64,000 nt of DNA from GCA-2731375 sp964344935 (GTDB lineage: Bacteria; Pseudomonadota; Alphaproteobacteria; GCA-2731375), in the NCBI GenBank assembly GCA_964344935.1, contig CAYFPL010000012.1, forward strand, positions 1-64,000. Direction: 5' to 3'. Position 1 is the stretch's first letter, and the number at the start of each line of letters is the position of its first letter. Under the pieces are notes generated by a model that saw nothing but the letters and a program-made list of their open reading frames with translations, was not told the DNA's origin and ran no database searches. The translations under genes were made by a program, and so were the position numbers. Positions 23,622 through 32,069 of the stretch are shown piece by piece.

Positions 23622-24014
23622 TCAAGCGTCCCCGGACAGTTCCGCGTAGGCTTCAATCTCGACTTTCATCTCGGGTTCGATCAGGGCGCTGACGGCCACC
23701 AGGGTCGAGGCCGGACGGATGTCGGCGAAGACCTCGCCATGGGCACGGCCCACCTCCATGGCGTCGGCAATGTCGGTAACGTACATCACCGTGCGTACCA
23801 CATCCTCCGGTCCCGCCCCGGCTTCTGCAAGGGCCGCGACAATGGTCTTGAGGATTTGTTTTGTCTGGCCATAGGCATCGTCTGAGACCATCTTGCCGTC
23901 GGGCCCAAATCCCGTCGTGCCGGAGACGTGGATGCTGCGGCCAACGCGCACGGCGCGGGAATACCCGACTTTCTCCTCCAAGGGGCCGCCCGATGAAATA
24001 TTTTGCCGGCTCAT
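23622..24014 (-). CDS. RidA family enamine/imine deaminase
   Basis: The protein has 130 residues, normal for YjgF/YER057c/UK114. Visible features are GRSIHVSGTTG, DVVRTVMYVTDI, and the conserved Arg in FADIRPASTLVAV (about residue 100) that binds the substrate carboxylate, then E-KVEIEA. RidA speeds hydrolysis of the reactive imines that PLP dehydratases release. The dehydratase gene starts 4 bases downstream, which makes this a functional pair. Several RidA subfamilies lack the deaminase activity, but the Arg is present here. Confidence 0.88.
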   Translation of the reverse strand: MSRQNISSGGPLEEKVGYSRAVRVGRSIHVSGTTGFGPDGKMVSDDAYGQTKQILKTIVAALAEAGAGPEDVVRTVMYVTDIADAMEVGRAHGEVFADIRPASTLVAVSALIEPEMKVEIEAYAELSGDA

Positions 24015-24216
24015 ATGGGAATCTCCTTTTCTGCACCTTGTCCTCGCACCGGCCTCGGCACGGGGCAGTTGGGGGATTGAGAGGTTCGGGAATCAGGGGA
24101 GAACGGTAGCATGCGAAAGCGCCCGTCGATACCCGGCGCGACGGCCAGATCCTTGCGGCTTTCTCGCTATGACGGGCCATGCTATCTACGGACCTTCCCC
24201 GGAATTGGAGGCTTTG

Positions 24217-25047
24217 ATGTACCAAACCCTAAGCTTGGACGTTGCAGAAGGCATCGCCCATGTACAACTCATCCGCGGTGATGCTTTCAACACCATGAAT
24301 AGAGCCTTTTGGCCGGAAATGGTTCAGGTGTTCGAGGAGATTGATGCCGATCCAGCAGCCCGGGTGGTCGTCTTTTCGGCCCAGGGCAAGCACTTCACCT
24401 CCGGTCTGGATTTGAACGACTTTGGGCCCGGGCTCATGGGAAGCGATAGCGAGCCGTCGCGCAAGGCAGAGGCGCTGCGGCGTACGGTGCTTCGTATGCA
24501 GGAGACCATGTCCGTGCTGGACCGTTGCCGGCTTCCGGTACTCGTCGCCATCCAGGGCGCTTGCATTGGCGGCGGCATCGACCTGATCAGCGCCTGCGAC
24601 ATGCGATATTGTACGGAGGATGCGTTTTTCTCGATCCAGGAAACCAATATCGGCATGACGGCTGATGTGGGAACCCTGCAACGGCTGCCGCATATCATGC
24701 CGCATGGCATTGTCCGGGAATTGACCTATACCGGCCGACGCATGCTGGCGCCGGAGGCACGGGAATGGGGCCTGGTCAATCAGGTCTTCCCTGACCAGGC
24801 GGCCATGCTGGACGGCGTCATGGCCATCGCCGCCGAGATCGCGGCGAAGAGCCCCATCGCCACTGTCGGCAACAAAGAGATGTTGAATTACGCCCGTGAT
24901 CATTCGATCCAGGACGGCCTCAACTATATCGCCACTTGGAATGCCGCCATGCTCTCGCGTGCCGATTTGGGCGAAGCGTTCATGGCGAAGCAGGAGAAAC
25001 GCGATCCCAAGTTCGCCGACCTGGAACCGACCCAAAACCTGGCCTAA
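24217..25047 (+). CDS. Enoyl-CoA hydratase/isomerase, dienoyl-CoA isomerase-like
   Basis: The protein has 276 residues. It is a crotonase: the oxyanion-hole regions are HFTSGLDLNDF (about 59-69) and IQGACIGGGIDL (about 108-119). The stretch CDMRYCTEDAFFSIQETNIG and then ADVGTLQRLP closely follows the pattern of delta(3,5)-delta(2,4)-dienoyl-CoA isomerases, with the acidic residues of that subgroup (Asp in CTEDAFF, Glu in QET, Asp in ADVG). It would move double bonds during beta-oxidation of odd-position unsaturated acids. ATG 24217 has GGAATTGGAGG upstream. Divergent from ridA; convergent with the thioesterase gene. Confidence 0.85.
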   Translation: MYQTLSLDVAEGIAHVQLIRGDAFNTMNRAFWPEMVQVFEEIDADPAARVVVFSAQGKHFTSGLDLNDFGPGLMGSDSEPSRKAEALRRTVLRMQETMSVLDRCRLPVLVAIQGACIGGGIDLISACDMRYCTEDAFFSIQETNIGMTADVGTLQRLPHIMPHGIVRELTYTGRRMLAPEAREWGLVNQVFPDQAAMLDGVMAIAAEIAAKSPIATVGNKEMLNYARDHSIQDGLNYIATWNAAMLSRADLGEAFMAKQEKRDPKFADLEPTQNLA

Positions 25048-25051
25048 TGGG

Positions 25052-25462
25052 TCAATCCGCGCCCAGCTTCTTCCAGACCCCGGAGGCGGTCATGATGGTC
25101 TGGCCGTCGATGGTCAACTGCCCCTTGATGAAGATCAAGGAACGGGTCTCGCGGGTGATCTGTCCGGTGCACTCGATCCAATCGCCGGCCCTGGCGCCGG
25201 CCAGATAGTCGACGTTCAGGGTGACCGTGGCACAAGGCTGATCGCCAAATCGTTCCCACACCATGTTGCCGAGGGTGTGATCGGCGAATGTGAAAAGCAT
25301 GCCGCCGTGGACCACGCCGCGACGGTTGCCGTGGTGGGGTGCCGCGCGAAAACCGCAGACATACTCATCACCCTCCCACTTCTCATAGAGCGGGCCAACG
25401 AAGGTCTCGAAGGTCTCGGTCTTGGCGGCCGGTTTGAACCCGGCGGGTACATCCGTACTCAT
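25052..25462 (-). CDS. PaaI-family hotdog thioesterase
   Basis: The protein has 136 residues, one hotdog domain. The signature GVVHGGMLFTFADHTLG (about 49-65) includes the His-Gly-Gly and the acidic residue on the central helix. Members hydrolyse acyl-CoA or aryl-CoA thioesters. Its stop lies 4 bases from the stop of the dienoyl-CoA isomerase-like gene on the other strand. The substrate cannot be told. A second hotdog protein is at 54455-54922. Confidence 0.85.
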   Translation of the reverse strand: MSTDVPAGFKPAAKTETFETFVGPLYEKWEGDEYVCGFRAAPHHGNRRGVVHGGMLFTFADHTLGNMVWERFGDQPCATVTLNVDYLAGARAGDWIECTGQITRETRSLIFIKGQLTIDGQTIMTASGVWKKLGAD

Positions 25463-25576
25463 GCGCGACTCCTGACAGGCGGGCGATGGTTTCCAGCCCG
25501 GTTTAGCGCGTTTGCAGTGTCAATTGAAAGTGGGCTTTGCTAGGTTTTGCGGCATCGAGACCATGGAGAGGCGTTC

Positions 25577-25924
25577 ATGACCGTCACCATCTACCACAAT
25601 CCCCGCTGTTCCAAGTCCCGCCAGACCCTGCAACTGCTGCGGGACAAGGGTATTGAACCTGATATCGTCGAGTATCTGCAAAACCCGCCTGACGCGGGCA
25701 CCTTAAAGGATATTTTGGCCAAGCTGGGCATGGAACCGCGTGCCTTGATGCGTAAGAAGGAAGAGCCCTATAAGGCGAATGGCTTGGCTGATGAAGCTTT
25801 GGATGAAGGGGCTTTGATCGCTGCCATGATCGCCGATCCGATCCTAATCGAACGGCCAATTGTTTTGGCCAACGGCAAGGCCGCCGTCGGACGGCCACCG
25901 GAGAGTGTGCTGGAAATACTCTAG
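25577..25924 (+). CDS. arsC: ArsC-family arsenate reductase
   Basis: The protein has 115 residues, normal for glutaredoxin-coupled ArsC. The active-site motif NPRCSKSRQTL has the catalytic Cys at about residue 11, and the conserved Arg lies in LIERPIV (about residue 94). Family members reduce arsenate to arsenite with glutathione and glutaredoxin. YffB/Spx-like relatives share the fold, but the CSKSRQ motif favours ArsC. There is no arsenical pump or arsR gene adjacent. It overlaps the convergent PilZ gene by four bases. Confidence 0.85.
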   Translation: MTVTIYHNPRCSKSRQTLQLLRDKGIEPDIVEYLQNPPDAGTLKDILAKLGMEPRALMRKKEEPYKANGLADEALDEGALIAAMIADPILIERPIVLANGKAAVGRPPESVLEIL

Positions 25925-26271
25925 GCGCTGATGCGCCGGCCGGTGATAAGGGCTTCCAAGATATCAAGATCGTCGTCGGTTAGGTCTTCGAAGCGCAGCG
26001 CCGTTTCATTGTTTTCCCGATCTATGCGCACGATCGTTGAAAACACGTCGATGCTTAAAAGCTGACCCTTGCGTTCGCCGGATACTTTGATCATTAGGCC
26101 GCTTTCGATAGCCCGGTCCGGTATCACGCCATAAATGCGAACACCGCCAAGTCCCCAATCGAGGCTGTCGTATTCGACACCGTCCGCCTCGACGGTCAAC
26201 TGCAGCATCGATAGCCGCCGGTCTTTGCGGTGGTTGTGAATGCCACCAGATGAAAAGCTTATTCTTCGCAT
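25921..26271 (-). CDS. PilZ-domain protein
   Basis: The protein has 116 residues and is essentially a single PilZ domain. The first c-di-GMP-binding motif is RKDRRL (about residues 15-20, RxxxR-type) and the second is the D-x-G/S-x-x-G-like SLDWGLGGVRI (about 36-46), in which the usual Asp-x-Ser is altered to Asp-Trp-Gly. It ends with LRFEDLTDDDLDILE. PilZ domains sense c-di-GMP to control motility or exopolysaccharide. The altered second motif leaves binding uncertain. Confidence 0.75.
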   Translation of the reverse strand: MRRISFSSGGIHNHRKDRRLSMLQLTVEADGVEYDSLDWGLGGVRIYGVIPDRAIESGLMIKVSGERKGQLLSIDVFSTIVRIDRENNETALRFEDLTDDDLDILEALITGRRISA

Positions 26272-26330
26272 TTGGACCTTTCCCTTGCGCCAAGAGTAGG
26301 TCCCTATGGTTCACGAAAGGTTAATTTCCA

Positions 26331-27278
26331 CTATGGGTTGGCGAAAACCTCGCGCAAGGCCGACGCCACATGTTCGATACCGGCCTTGCCCTGGTCCACC
26401 GCATCCGCGATAGAGAGGAAGCCGTGCACCATGCCTTCGTAATTGCTTAGCTCAACTTTGACGCCCGCGTCTTCTAGCCGGCCGGCATACTCGATACCTT
26501 CATCCCGCAGCGGATCGTAGCCGGCAACGATGACCAAGGCAGGGGCTAGGCCGGACAAATCCTCGGCCAGAATGGGTGAGAACCTGGGATTTAGGACATC
26601 ATCCGCATCGTTCATGTAATGGTCGTAGAACCAAAGGATGTTACCTCTGGTCAGCAGCTTACCTTCGGCGAATTCATGGTGCGAGGGACGCTCGGGCGTG
26701 CCGTCCAGGACCGGGTAGATCAGGATTTGCAGCAACGGTGCAACATCGCCCTCGTCGCGGATACCCAAGGCGGTGACGGCTGTGACGTTGCCGCCGGCGG
26801 AATCTCCGGCGATGGCCATCCGTCTCACATCGCCATCCAACTCGTGAGCGTGATCGGCAACCCATTGATAGGCCTCCAGGGCGTCGTCCACCGCGGCGGG
26901 GAACTTGTGCTCGGGTGCCAGGCGGTAGTCCACCGAGACCACGATACAATCCGCCCTGTTGGCAATCGCCCGGCAGAGACTGTCGTAACTGTCCAGGCTG
27001 CCTATGACGAAACCGCCGCCATGATAAAAGACCAAGACCGGCAGTCTTTCACCTGCTCCAGGCTGCCGCGGCGTATAGATGCGCAGGGGGATGTCTCCAT
27101 TGCCACCTTCGATCCAGCGATCTTCGGAACGAAACACGTCTTCTGGCCGAATGTTCAGGGCCGGCGCCGTTTCTTCGAATATCTCCCGCGCTTCTTGCGG
27201 TGAGACGGTGTGAAACTCCGGGTAGGGCGATTTCTCAACGAGGCCCAGCACATATTCCACTTGCGGATCCAAGGTCAT
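26331..27278 (-). CDS. Alpha/beta hydrolase, hormone-sensitive-lipase family
   Basis: The protein has 315 residues. It has the HSL-type oxyanion motif HGGGFVIG (about 85-92), the nucleophile elbow GDSAGGN (Ser about 159), an Asp in YDPLRDEG (about 256) and the catalytic His in MVHGFLS (about 286). No signal peptide is seen, so it is a cytoplasmic esterase of short-chain esters. It is divergent from the uxaA-like gene, with a promoter region of about 118 bases between. Confidence 0.9.
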   Translation of the reverse strand: MTLDPQVEYVLGLVEKSPYPEFHTVSPQEAREIFEETAPALNIRPEDVFRSEDRWIEGGNGDIPLRIYTPRQPGAGERLPVLVFYHGGGFVIGSLDSYDSLCRAIANRADCIVVSVDYRLAPEHKFPAAVDDALEAYQWVADHAHELDGDVRRMAIAGDSAGGNVTAVTALGIRDEGDVAPLLQILIYPVLDGTPERPSHHEFAEGKLLTRGNILWFYDHYMNDADDVLNPRFSPILAEDLSGLAPALVIVAGYDPLRDEGIEYAGRLEDAGVKVELSNYEGMVHGFLSIADAVDQGKAGIEHVASALREVFANP

Positions 27279-27396
27279 TCCGACGATCTTTCTTGTTCGG
27301 TTCAGCCAATGGATTGATTTTCCTGTAATCCGCGATGACGGGCAATGCTGATTGCGCTAAGTTGCCGCTCAATTGCGTCAATGGGAGACCAAATCG

Positions 27397-28923
27397 ATGA
27401 CCGACATGCAACCGACCACGATCCGCCTGCACCCAAATGACAATGTGATCGTGGCGCGGGACGATATTGCCGAAGGCATGCAAGTTGCCGCCGAGACGGT
27501 TTCTGCCAACGGTGCCGTGCCGGCGGGGCACAAGATCGCCACCCAGCCCATCTCCAAGGGGGAGCCCGTACGCAAATACGACCAAATCATTGGTTTCGCT
27601 TCTGTCGACATTAAGCCTGGCGATCACGTCCATACCCATAATGTCATGGTCAAGGATTTCGAACGCGATTACATGTTTGGCGCCGATGTCACCCCGGTGG
27701 ACTATGTCGCCGAACATCAGCGGGCCACGTTCCAGGGTATACGCCGCCCCGATGGCCGCATCGCCACGCGCAACTACATCGGTGTGTTGACCTCTGTGAA
27801 CTGTTCCGCGACCGCGGCCCGAATGATCGCCGACCACTTTCGTGGCGATGGTCTTGCTGACTACCCCAACGTGGATGGTGTGGTTGCCCTGACCCACGAC
27901 TATGGCTGCGGCGGTTGCGCCGGCATCGGGCTCAATTATATCCAGCGTACTATCTCGGGCTATGCCAAGCATCCTAATTTCGCAGCCAATCTGCTGCTGG
28001 GCCTGGGCTGCGAGGCCAATCAGATCGGCGCCATGATGGAGGCTGAAAAGCTGAACCCGTCAGAGAAACTGCATGCCTTCACCATTCAAGATACGGGCGG
28101 CACGGAGAAGACGGTGGCCAGAGGCATCGGCCTGATCGAGGAAATGCTGTACGAGGCCAACCAGGTGGAGCGGGAAACCATCCCCGCCAGCGAACTGATC
28201 CTGGGTATGGAATGCGGCGGGTCGGACGCCTATTCGGGCATTTCGGCCAACCCGGGCCTGGGCGCGGCGGCGGATCTTTTGGTCCGTCATGGCGGCACGG
28301 CATGTCTGGCGGAAACGCCGGAGATCTATGGCGCCGAGCACTTGTTGACACGGCGCGCTGTCAGCAAGGAGGTCGGTGAGAAACTGGTGGCACATATCAA
28401 ATGGTGGGAGGAATATACGGCCGCCATGGGGGCAGAGATGAACAACAATCCGTCCCCCGGTAACAAAGCCGGCGGCCTGACGACCATTTTGGAAAAGTCA
28501 CTGGGCGCGGCAGCCAAGGGCGGCACCACGAATTTGGTGGATGTATATCCCTATGCCGAGAAGATTACCGAAAAGGGCTTCGTCTTCATGGATACGCCAG
28601 GCTACGACCCGGCGTCCATCACCGGCATGATTGCCGGTGGCGCCAATGTGGCCTGCTTTACAACGGGGCGCGGCTCCGTATTCGGATCCAAGCCCGTGCC
28701 TTGCCTCAAGCTCGCCACCAATACCAACATGTATGACCGCATGACAGGAGACATGGATATCAATTGCGGCCAGATCGTTGATGGCGGTGCCACGATCGCC
28801 GAGATGGGGCAGCAGATCTTTGACCTGATCCTGGCCACGGCCTCAGGCGAGGCATCCAAGTCGGAAGCGCTGGGCATCGGCGACGACGAATTTGTGCCCT
28901 GGACTGTTGGCGCCATTCTTTAA
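27397..28923 (+). CDS. UxaA-family altronate/galactarate dehydratase
   Basis: The protein has 508 residues. An N-terminal SAF domain (about 1-95) precedes the main dehydratase domain, with the linker motif FQGIRRPDGRIATRNYIG, then HDYGCGGC and MECGGSDAYSGISANP, which are characteristic of the family. The enzymes use iron or another divalent metal to dehydrate D-altronate or related sugar acids to 2-keto-3-deoxy acids. ATG 27397 is chosen because the SAF domain starts there. The SDR gene follows after 9 bases and probably supplies a linked oxidoreductase step. The exact sugar acid is not known. Confidence 0.88.
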   Translation: MTDMQPTTIRLHPNDNVIVARDDIAEGMQVAAETVSANGAVPAGHKIATQPISKGEPVRKYDQIIGFASVDIKPGDHVHTHNVMVKDFERDYMFGADVTPVDYVAEHQRATFQGIRRPDGRIATRNYIGVLTSVNCSATAARMIADHFRGDGLADYPNVDGVVALTHDYGCGGCAGIGLNYIQRTISGYAKHPNFAANLLLGLGCEANQIGAMMEAEKLNPSEKLHAFTIQDTGGTEKTVARGIGLIEEMLYEANQVERETIPASELILGMECGGSDAYSGISANPGLGAAADLLVRHGGTACLAETPEIYGAEHLLTRRAVSKEVGEKLVAHIKWWEEYTAAMGAEMNNNPSPGNKAGGLTTILEKSLGAAAKGGTTNLVDVYPYAEKITEKGFVFMDTPGYDPASITGMIAGGANVACFTTGRGSVFGSKPVPCLKLATNTNMYDRMTGDMDINCGQIVDGGATIAEMGQQIFDLILATASGEASKSEALGIGDDEFVPWTVGAIL

Positions 28924-28932
28924 GGGTTGCAG

Positions 28933-29679
28933 ATGAATTTCAGACTGGACGGCCGGCGGGCGCTGATCACCGGCTCCACCCGGGGATTGGGCTTGGCCAT
29001 CGCCAAGGCCATGGCCGAACAGGGGGCTGCTGTCATCATTAACTCCCGTACGGCGTCGGATTGCGACGCCGCGGTCGAGAATTTGACGGCGGCCGGTCAG
29101 GCTGCTGAGGCTTTGCCTTTCGATACCAGTGACAGTCGGGCCTGTGAAGACGCCCTGACCCGCGCGGGAGAGGTCGACATTCTTGTCAACAATGCCGGCA
29201 TCATCCACCGGGCGCCGTTGGCGGAATTCCCCGAGGACAAATGGCGCGAGATCCTGGATATCAACCTGACCGCGCCGTTTCTGCTCGCCAAACAGGCGGC
29301 AGGCGGTATGGTCCAGCGGGGCTGGGGCCGGATCATCAATATCTCCTCTATTATGGGGCAGATCGGACGCGCCACCATTCCCGCCTATGTTTCCTCGAAA
29401 CATGGATTGGTCGGCCTGACCAAGACCCTGGCGACCGAACTCGGCCCCCATGGGGTTACGGTCAACGCCATCAATCCAGGCTACTTCGCCACCGAGTTCA
29501 ACGTGGCCTTGATGGCGGACAAGGCATTCGATGAATTGGTGAAGAGCCGCACCCCTCTGGGCCGCTGGGGCGATCCTGCGGAACTCGCAGGCGCTGCCGT
29601 GTTCCTGGCCTCTGAGGCAGGGGGATATGTCAACGGAGCCAGCCTGACCGTGGATGGCGGTATGACCGCATCTCTCTAA
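28933..29679 (+). CDS. SDR oxidoreductase, gluconate 5-dehydrogenase-like
   Basis: The protein has 248 residues. It is a classical short-chain dehydrogenase: the cofactor motif TGSTRGLGLAIA (about residues 14-25), NNAG near 87, and the catalytic Ser plus YVSSK (about 151-155). The sequence most resembles gluconate 5-dehydrogenase or 2-deoxy-gluconate 3-dehydrogenase types. That suits the upstream uxaA-like dehydratase, 9 bases before it. ATG 28933 is chosen over an upstream TTG. It overlaps the convergent SRPBCC gene by four bases. Confidence 0.85.
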   Translation: MNFRLDGRRALITGSTRGLGLAIAKAMAEQGAAVIINSRTASDCDAAVENLTAAGQAAEALPFDTSDSRACEDALTRAGEVDILVNNAGIIHRAPLAEFPEDKWREILDINLTAPFLLAKQAAGGMVQRGWGRIINISSIMGQIGRATIPAYVSSKHGLVGLTKTLATELGPHGVTVNAINPGYFATEFNVALMADKAFDELVKSRTPLGRWGDPAELAGAAVFLASEAGGYVNGASLTVDGGMTASL

Positions 29680-30107
29680 TGATCCGCGATAACGGCCCGG
29701 AGTTTTCGGAAATGCTCGTCCCAGCCGGCATCCAGGGACATCAGCATGCGCAAGGCTGGTTCGTCTTCCATCGCCTCCAGGCCTGAGTGGATCAGAGTAA
29801 GCCGGGTGCCGCCCCGTGCCTCTTCCAGGCGCCAGGTCACGATTGTTTCGGCACCTTGCAGCGGCTTGACAATGAAGGTGTAGACCAACAGCGACGGCGG
29901 CTGCATTTCCAAGACCCGACCCCAGATCAGCTTGAATGGCTCACCGTCGTCGTCGTTGTGGAGCAACCCATACTCTTCGCCCTCGGCCAGATTCGCCTCT
30001 GCCCCGTGCCACCACTGGGCTAATTTGTCTTTGTCAGTCAGAAAAGACCAAACCGTCTCTCTTGATGCGGCGAAGAAGACCGTCTTTGTGATTGTTGATT
30101 CAGTCAT
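29676..30107 (-). CDS. SRPBCC (AHSA1-type) domain protein
   Basis: The protein has 143 residues, one START-like ligand-binding domain, with the typical beginning FFAASRETVWSFLTD and KLAQWWHG and the end WDEHFRKLRAVI. Members bind hydrophobic ligands or act as stress proteins. The start overlaps the end of the ArsR-type regulator gene by 8 bases. This regulator-SRPBCC pairing is common, and the SRPBCC member is usually the main target of the regulator. Confidence 0.85.
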   Translation of the reverse strand: MTESTITKTVFFAASRETVWSFLTDKDKLAQWWHGAEANLAEGEEYGLLHNDDDGEPFKLIWGRVLEMQPPSLLVYTFIVKPLQGAETIVTWRLEEARGGTRLTLIHSGLEAMEDEPALRMLMSLDAGWDEHFRKLRAVIADH

Positions 30108-30447
30108 GTCGCTTACTCTGTTCCTTCTCGATCGTCGCGCCAAGATCGGCGAGCTTTTGATCCCAGAATTGTTCGAAATATGTCAGCCAGTCTGTCACCG
30201 GCTTCAGGCCGCCAGGCTCGAGCCGGTTGATGCGTTCTCGGCCCCGGGGGTGAACGGAAATGAGTTGGCCGTGGTGGAGGATATCCAGGTGCTTCTTCAC
30301 AGCCGCCCGGGTCATATCGAACTTGTCGACAATCTCCCCGATGGTCATTTCGCCGCCACTCAGGTGTAGGAGGATTTCCCGGCGCGTGGGGTCTGCCAGC
30401 GCACGGAAGGTATTCTGGACCCCAGAAGCGGCTGTTTGTAATGTCAT
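30100..30447 (-). CDS. ArsR-family transcriptional regulator
   Basis: The protein has 115 residues. The winged helix-turn-helix is visible as FRALADPTRREILLHL, then TIGEIVDKFDMTRAAVKKHLDIL (about 35-57, recognition helix) and the wing GRERINRLEP. It lacks the metal-binding Cys box of ArsR/SmtB, so it belongs to the group linked with SRPBCC genes that senses something else. It is probably autoregulated through the inverted repeats at 30461-30503, which also overlap the divergent HAD gene start. Confidence 0.9.
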   Translation of the reverse strand: MTLQTAASGVQNTFRALADPTRREILLHLSGGEMTIGEIVDKFDMTRAAVKKHLDILHHGQLISVHPRGRERINRLEPGGLKPVTDWLTYFEQFWDQKLADLGATIEKEQSKRHD

Positions 30448-30460
30448 GGCGACACCTATA

Positions 30461-30503
30461 ATGATACCTTTTAGTATCATTATAAAATAATACCAAAAGG
30501 TAT
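30461..30503. promoter_or_regulatory. Twin operator-like inverted repeats between divergent genes
   Basis: Repeat 1 is ATGATAC and GTATCAT (30461-30467 and 30474-30480) with a 6-base centre. Repeat 2 is ATACC and GGTAT (30490-30494 and 30499-30503) with centre AAAA. Both are variants of GATACCTTTT-GTATC. They lie between the ArsR-type regulator and the HAD operon and are the obvious binding sites. The second one ends right at the HAD start codon, and its AAAAGG could also be the ribosome site. Confidence 0.65.
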
Positions 30504-30504
30504 C

Positions 30505-31122
30505 ATGTCAAGCATCGAATTGATTATTTTCGATATGGACGGCGTTTTGTGTCATTACGACTTCGACCGCCGTCTTGCCATCCTCTCGGACGTTACGGTG
30601 CAGGAGGCTGGAAAGATCGACGCGGCCATTTTTCGCTCGGGCTTTGATGACCAGGGCGACCGCGGCTTACTCTCGTCTGATGACTATCTGCAGCAGTTTG
30701 GAGAGCGTCTTGGCGCCCCAGTGTCGCGGGCGGAGTGGCTTCGCGCACGGCGGGAGTCGATGTCGCCTGACCATGAGGTTTTGAACCTGGTGCGGCGGCT
30801 GCAGGAGCAGGTGGGGGTGGCCATGCTGACCAACAATGGCCCCGTACTGCAGGAAGGGTTTGCCGAAGTGTTTCCAGAGGCCGCCGCATTGTTCGGTGAT
30901 AGGGCCTTCTTTTCCAGCCAGCTTAGGTCCACCAAGGAAGTACCGGAGATCTTCCGATTGCTTCTAGCCAGATTGGGCGTCGATCCGGCGGCGACATTGT
31001 TTATCGACGATACGGCGTCATATATCACTGCCGCGCGGGTCGCCGGCTTGCAGACACATCATTATTCCCGGTTGGATTCACTGATCCACGAATTGCGGCA
31101 ACTGGGACTGAGGCCGGATTGA
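30505..31122 (+). CDS. HAD-family hydrolase
   Basis: The protein has 205 residues. HAD motif I is FDMDGVL (catalytic Asp pair at about residues 9 and 11), motif II is LTNNGP (about 109) and motif IV is FIDDTASY (about 171). The length and cap suit a subclass IA phosphatase of small phosphorylated metabolites, rather like HAD phosphatases of the YihX type. The start codon abuts an operator-like repeat, so the regulator at 30100-30447 probably represses it. Its stop overlaps the next start by one base (TGATG). Confidence 0.85.
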   Translation: MSSIELIIFDMDGVLCHYDFDRRLAILSDVTVQEAGKIDAAIFRSGFDDQGDRGLLSSDDYLQQFGERLGAPVSRAEWLRARRESMSPDHEVLNLVRRLQEQVGVAMLTNNGPVLQEGFAEVFPEAAALFGDRAFFSSQLRSTKEVPEIFRLLLARLGVDPAATLFIDDTASYITAARVAGLQTHHYSRLDSLIHELRQLGLRPD

Positions 31123-32069
31123 TGACCGTGCCCATCGTCCATCATCCCAGCTATACTGTGACGCTGCCCCACCGGCGTGGCTTTCCCATGGGCAAGTACG
31201 GACGGCTTATCGAGCTCCTACGAGAAAAGGGCTTGGCTGTTGGTGAGGCCCTGCACGAGCCTGACTTGCCGCCGCGCTGGTGGTTGGAACTGGCCCATGA
31301 CTCGGACTACGTGGATTGCATCCTCTCGCAAACAGCCGACGAGGCTGTGATGCGGCGCATCGGTTTACCGCTTTCTCCACAATTGGCGGAACGTGCCCAG
31401 GCTTCGGTCGGCGGCACGGTCTTGGCGGCGCGCCTGGCCATGCAACGCGGTATCGCCTGCAACACCGCCGGCGGCAGTCACCATGCGGGCATTGCCCATG
31501 GTGCGGGCTATTGCGTCTTCAACGATGTTGCCGTTGCCGCCCGGGTCATGCAGGCCATGGGCTTGGCCATGAACATGCTGGTGGTCGATTTGGACGTGCA
31601 CCAGGGCGACGGAACGGCCGAGATATTTCGAGGCGATGGCGCCGTTTTCACATTCTCCATGCACTGCGAGGAGAATTTTCCCGTTCGCAAACAGCCCAGC
31701 GACCTAGATGTCAGCCTGCCCGCCGGTCTGGGCGACGAAGACTATCTCGCGATGTTAGGAGAGGCCCTGGCCGATCTTTTTACGGGCCGGCATCCCGACC
31801 TGGTGTTCTACAATGCCGGTGTCGATCCCCATCAAGGCGACCGTTTGGGTAAACTGTCCTTGAGCGACGAGGGCTTGGCCCGCCGCGACGCCATGGTCAT
31901 CCGTGCCTGCGCCGAACGGGGCGTCCCCATCGCTTGTGTCCTTGGCGGCGGCTACGACCGCGACGCTATGTCACTGGCCCGGCGTCATGCCTTGCTTTAC
32001 GTTGCCGCCAATCAATACTATCCAACTCTAAGGAGACCGGGACGTGCGGACTTTCATTCTTTTGCTTAG
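31122..32069 (+). CDS. Histone-deacetylase-superfamily (amidohydrolase) protein
   Basis: The protein has 315 residues. The zinc and charge-relay motifs of the HDAC/acetylpolyamine amidohydrolase fold are present: TAGGSHHAGIAHG (about 121-133), VVDLDVHQGDGTAEIF (about 152-167, Asp and His metal ligands), YNAGVDPHQGD (about 231-241) and LGGGYDRD (about 275-282). Bacterial members remove acetyl groups from polyamines or small molecules. ATG 31122 overlaps the HAD stop. The end runs 26 bases into the PCu(A)C gene. Confidence 0.88.
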   Translation: MTVPIVHHPSYTVTLPHRRGFPMGKYGRLIELLREKGLAVGEALHEPDLPPRWWLELAHDSDYVDCILSQTADEAVMRRIGLPLSPQLAERAQASVGGTVLAARLAMQRGIACNTAGGSHHAGIAHGAGYCVFNDVAVAARVMQAMGLAMNMLVVDLDVHQGDGTAEIFRGDGAVFTFSMHCEENFPVRKQPSDLDVSLPAGLGDEDYLAMLGEALADLFTGRHPDLVFYNAGVDPHQGDRLGKLSLSDEGLARRDAMVIRACAERGVPIACVLGGGYDRDAMSLARRHALLYVAANQYYPTLRRPGRADFHSFA

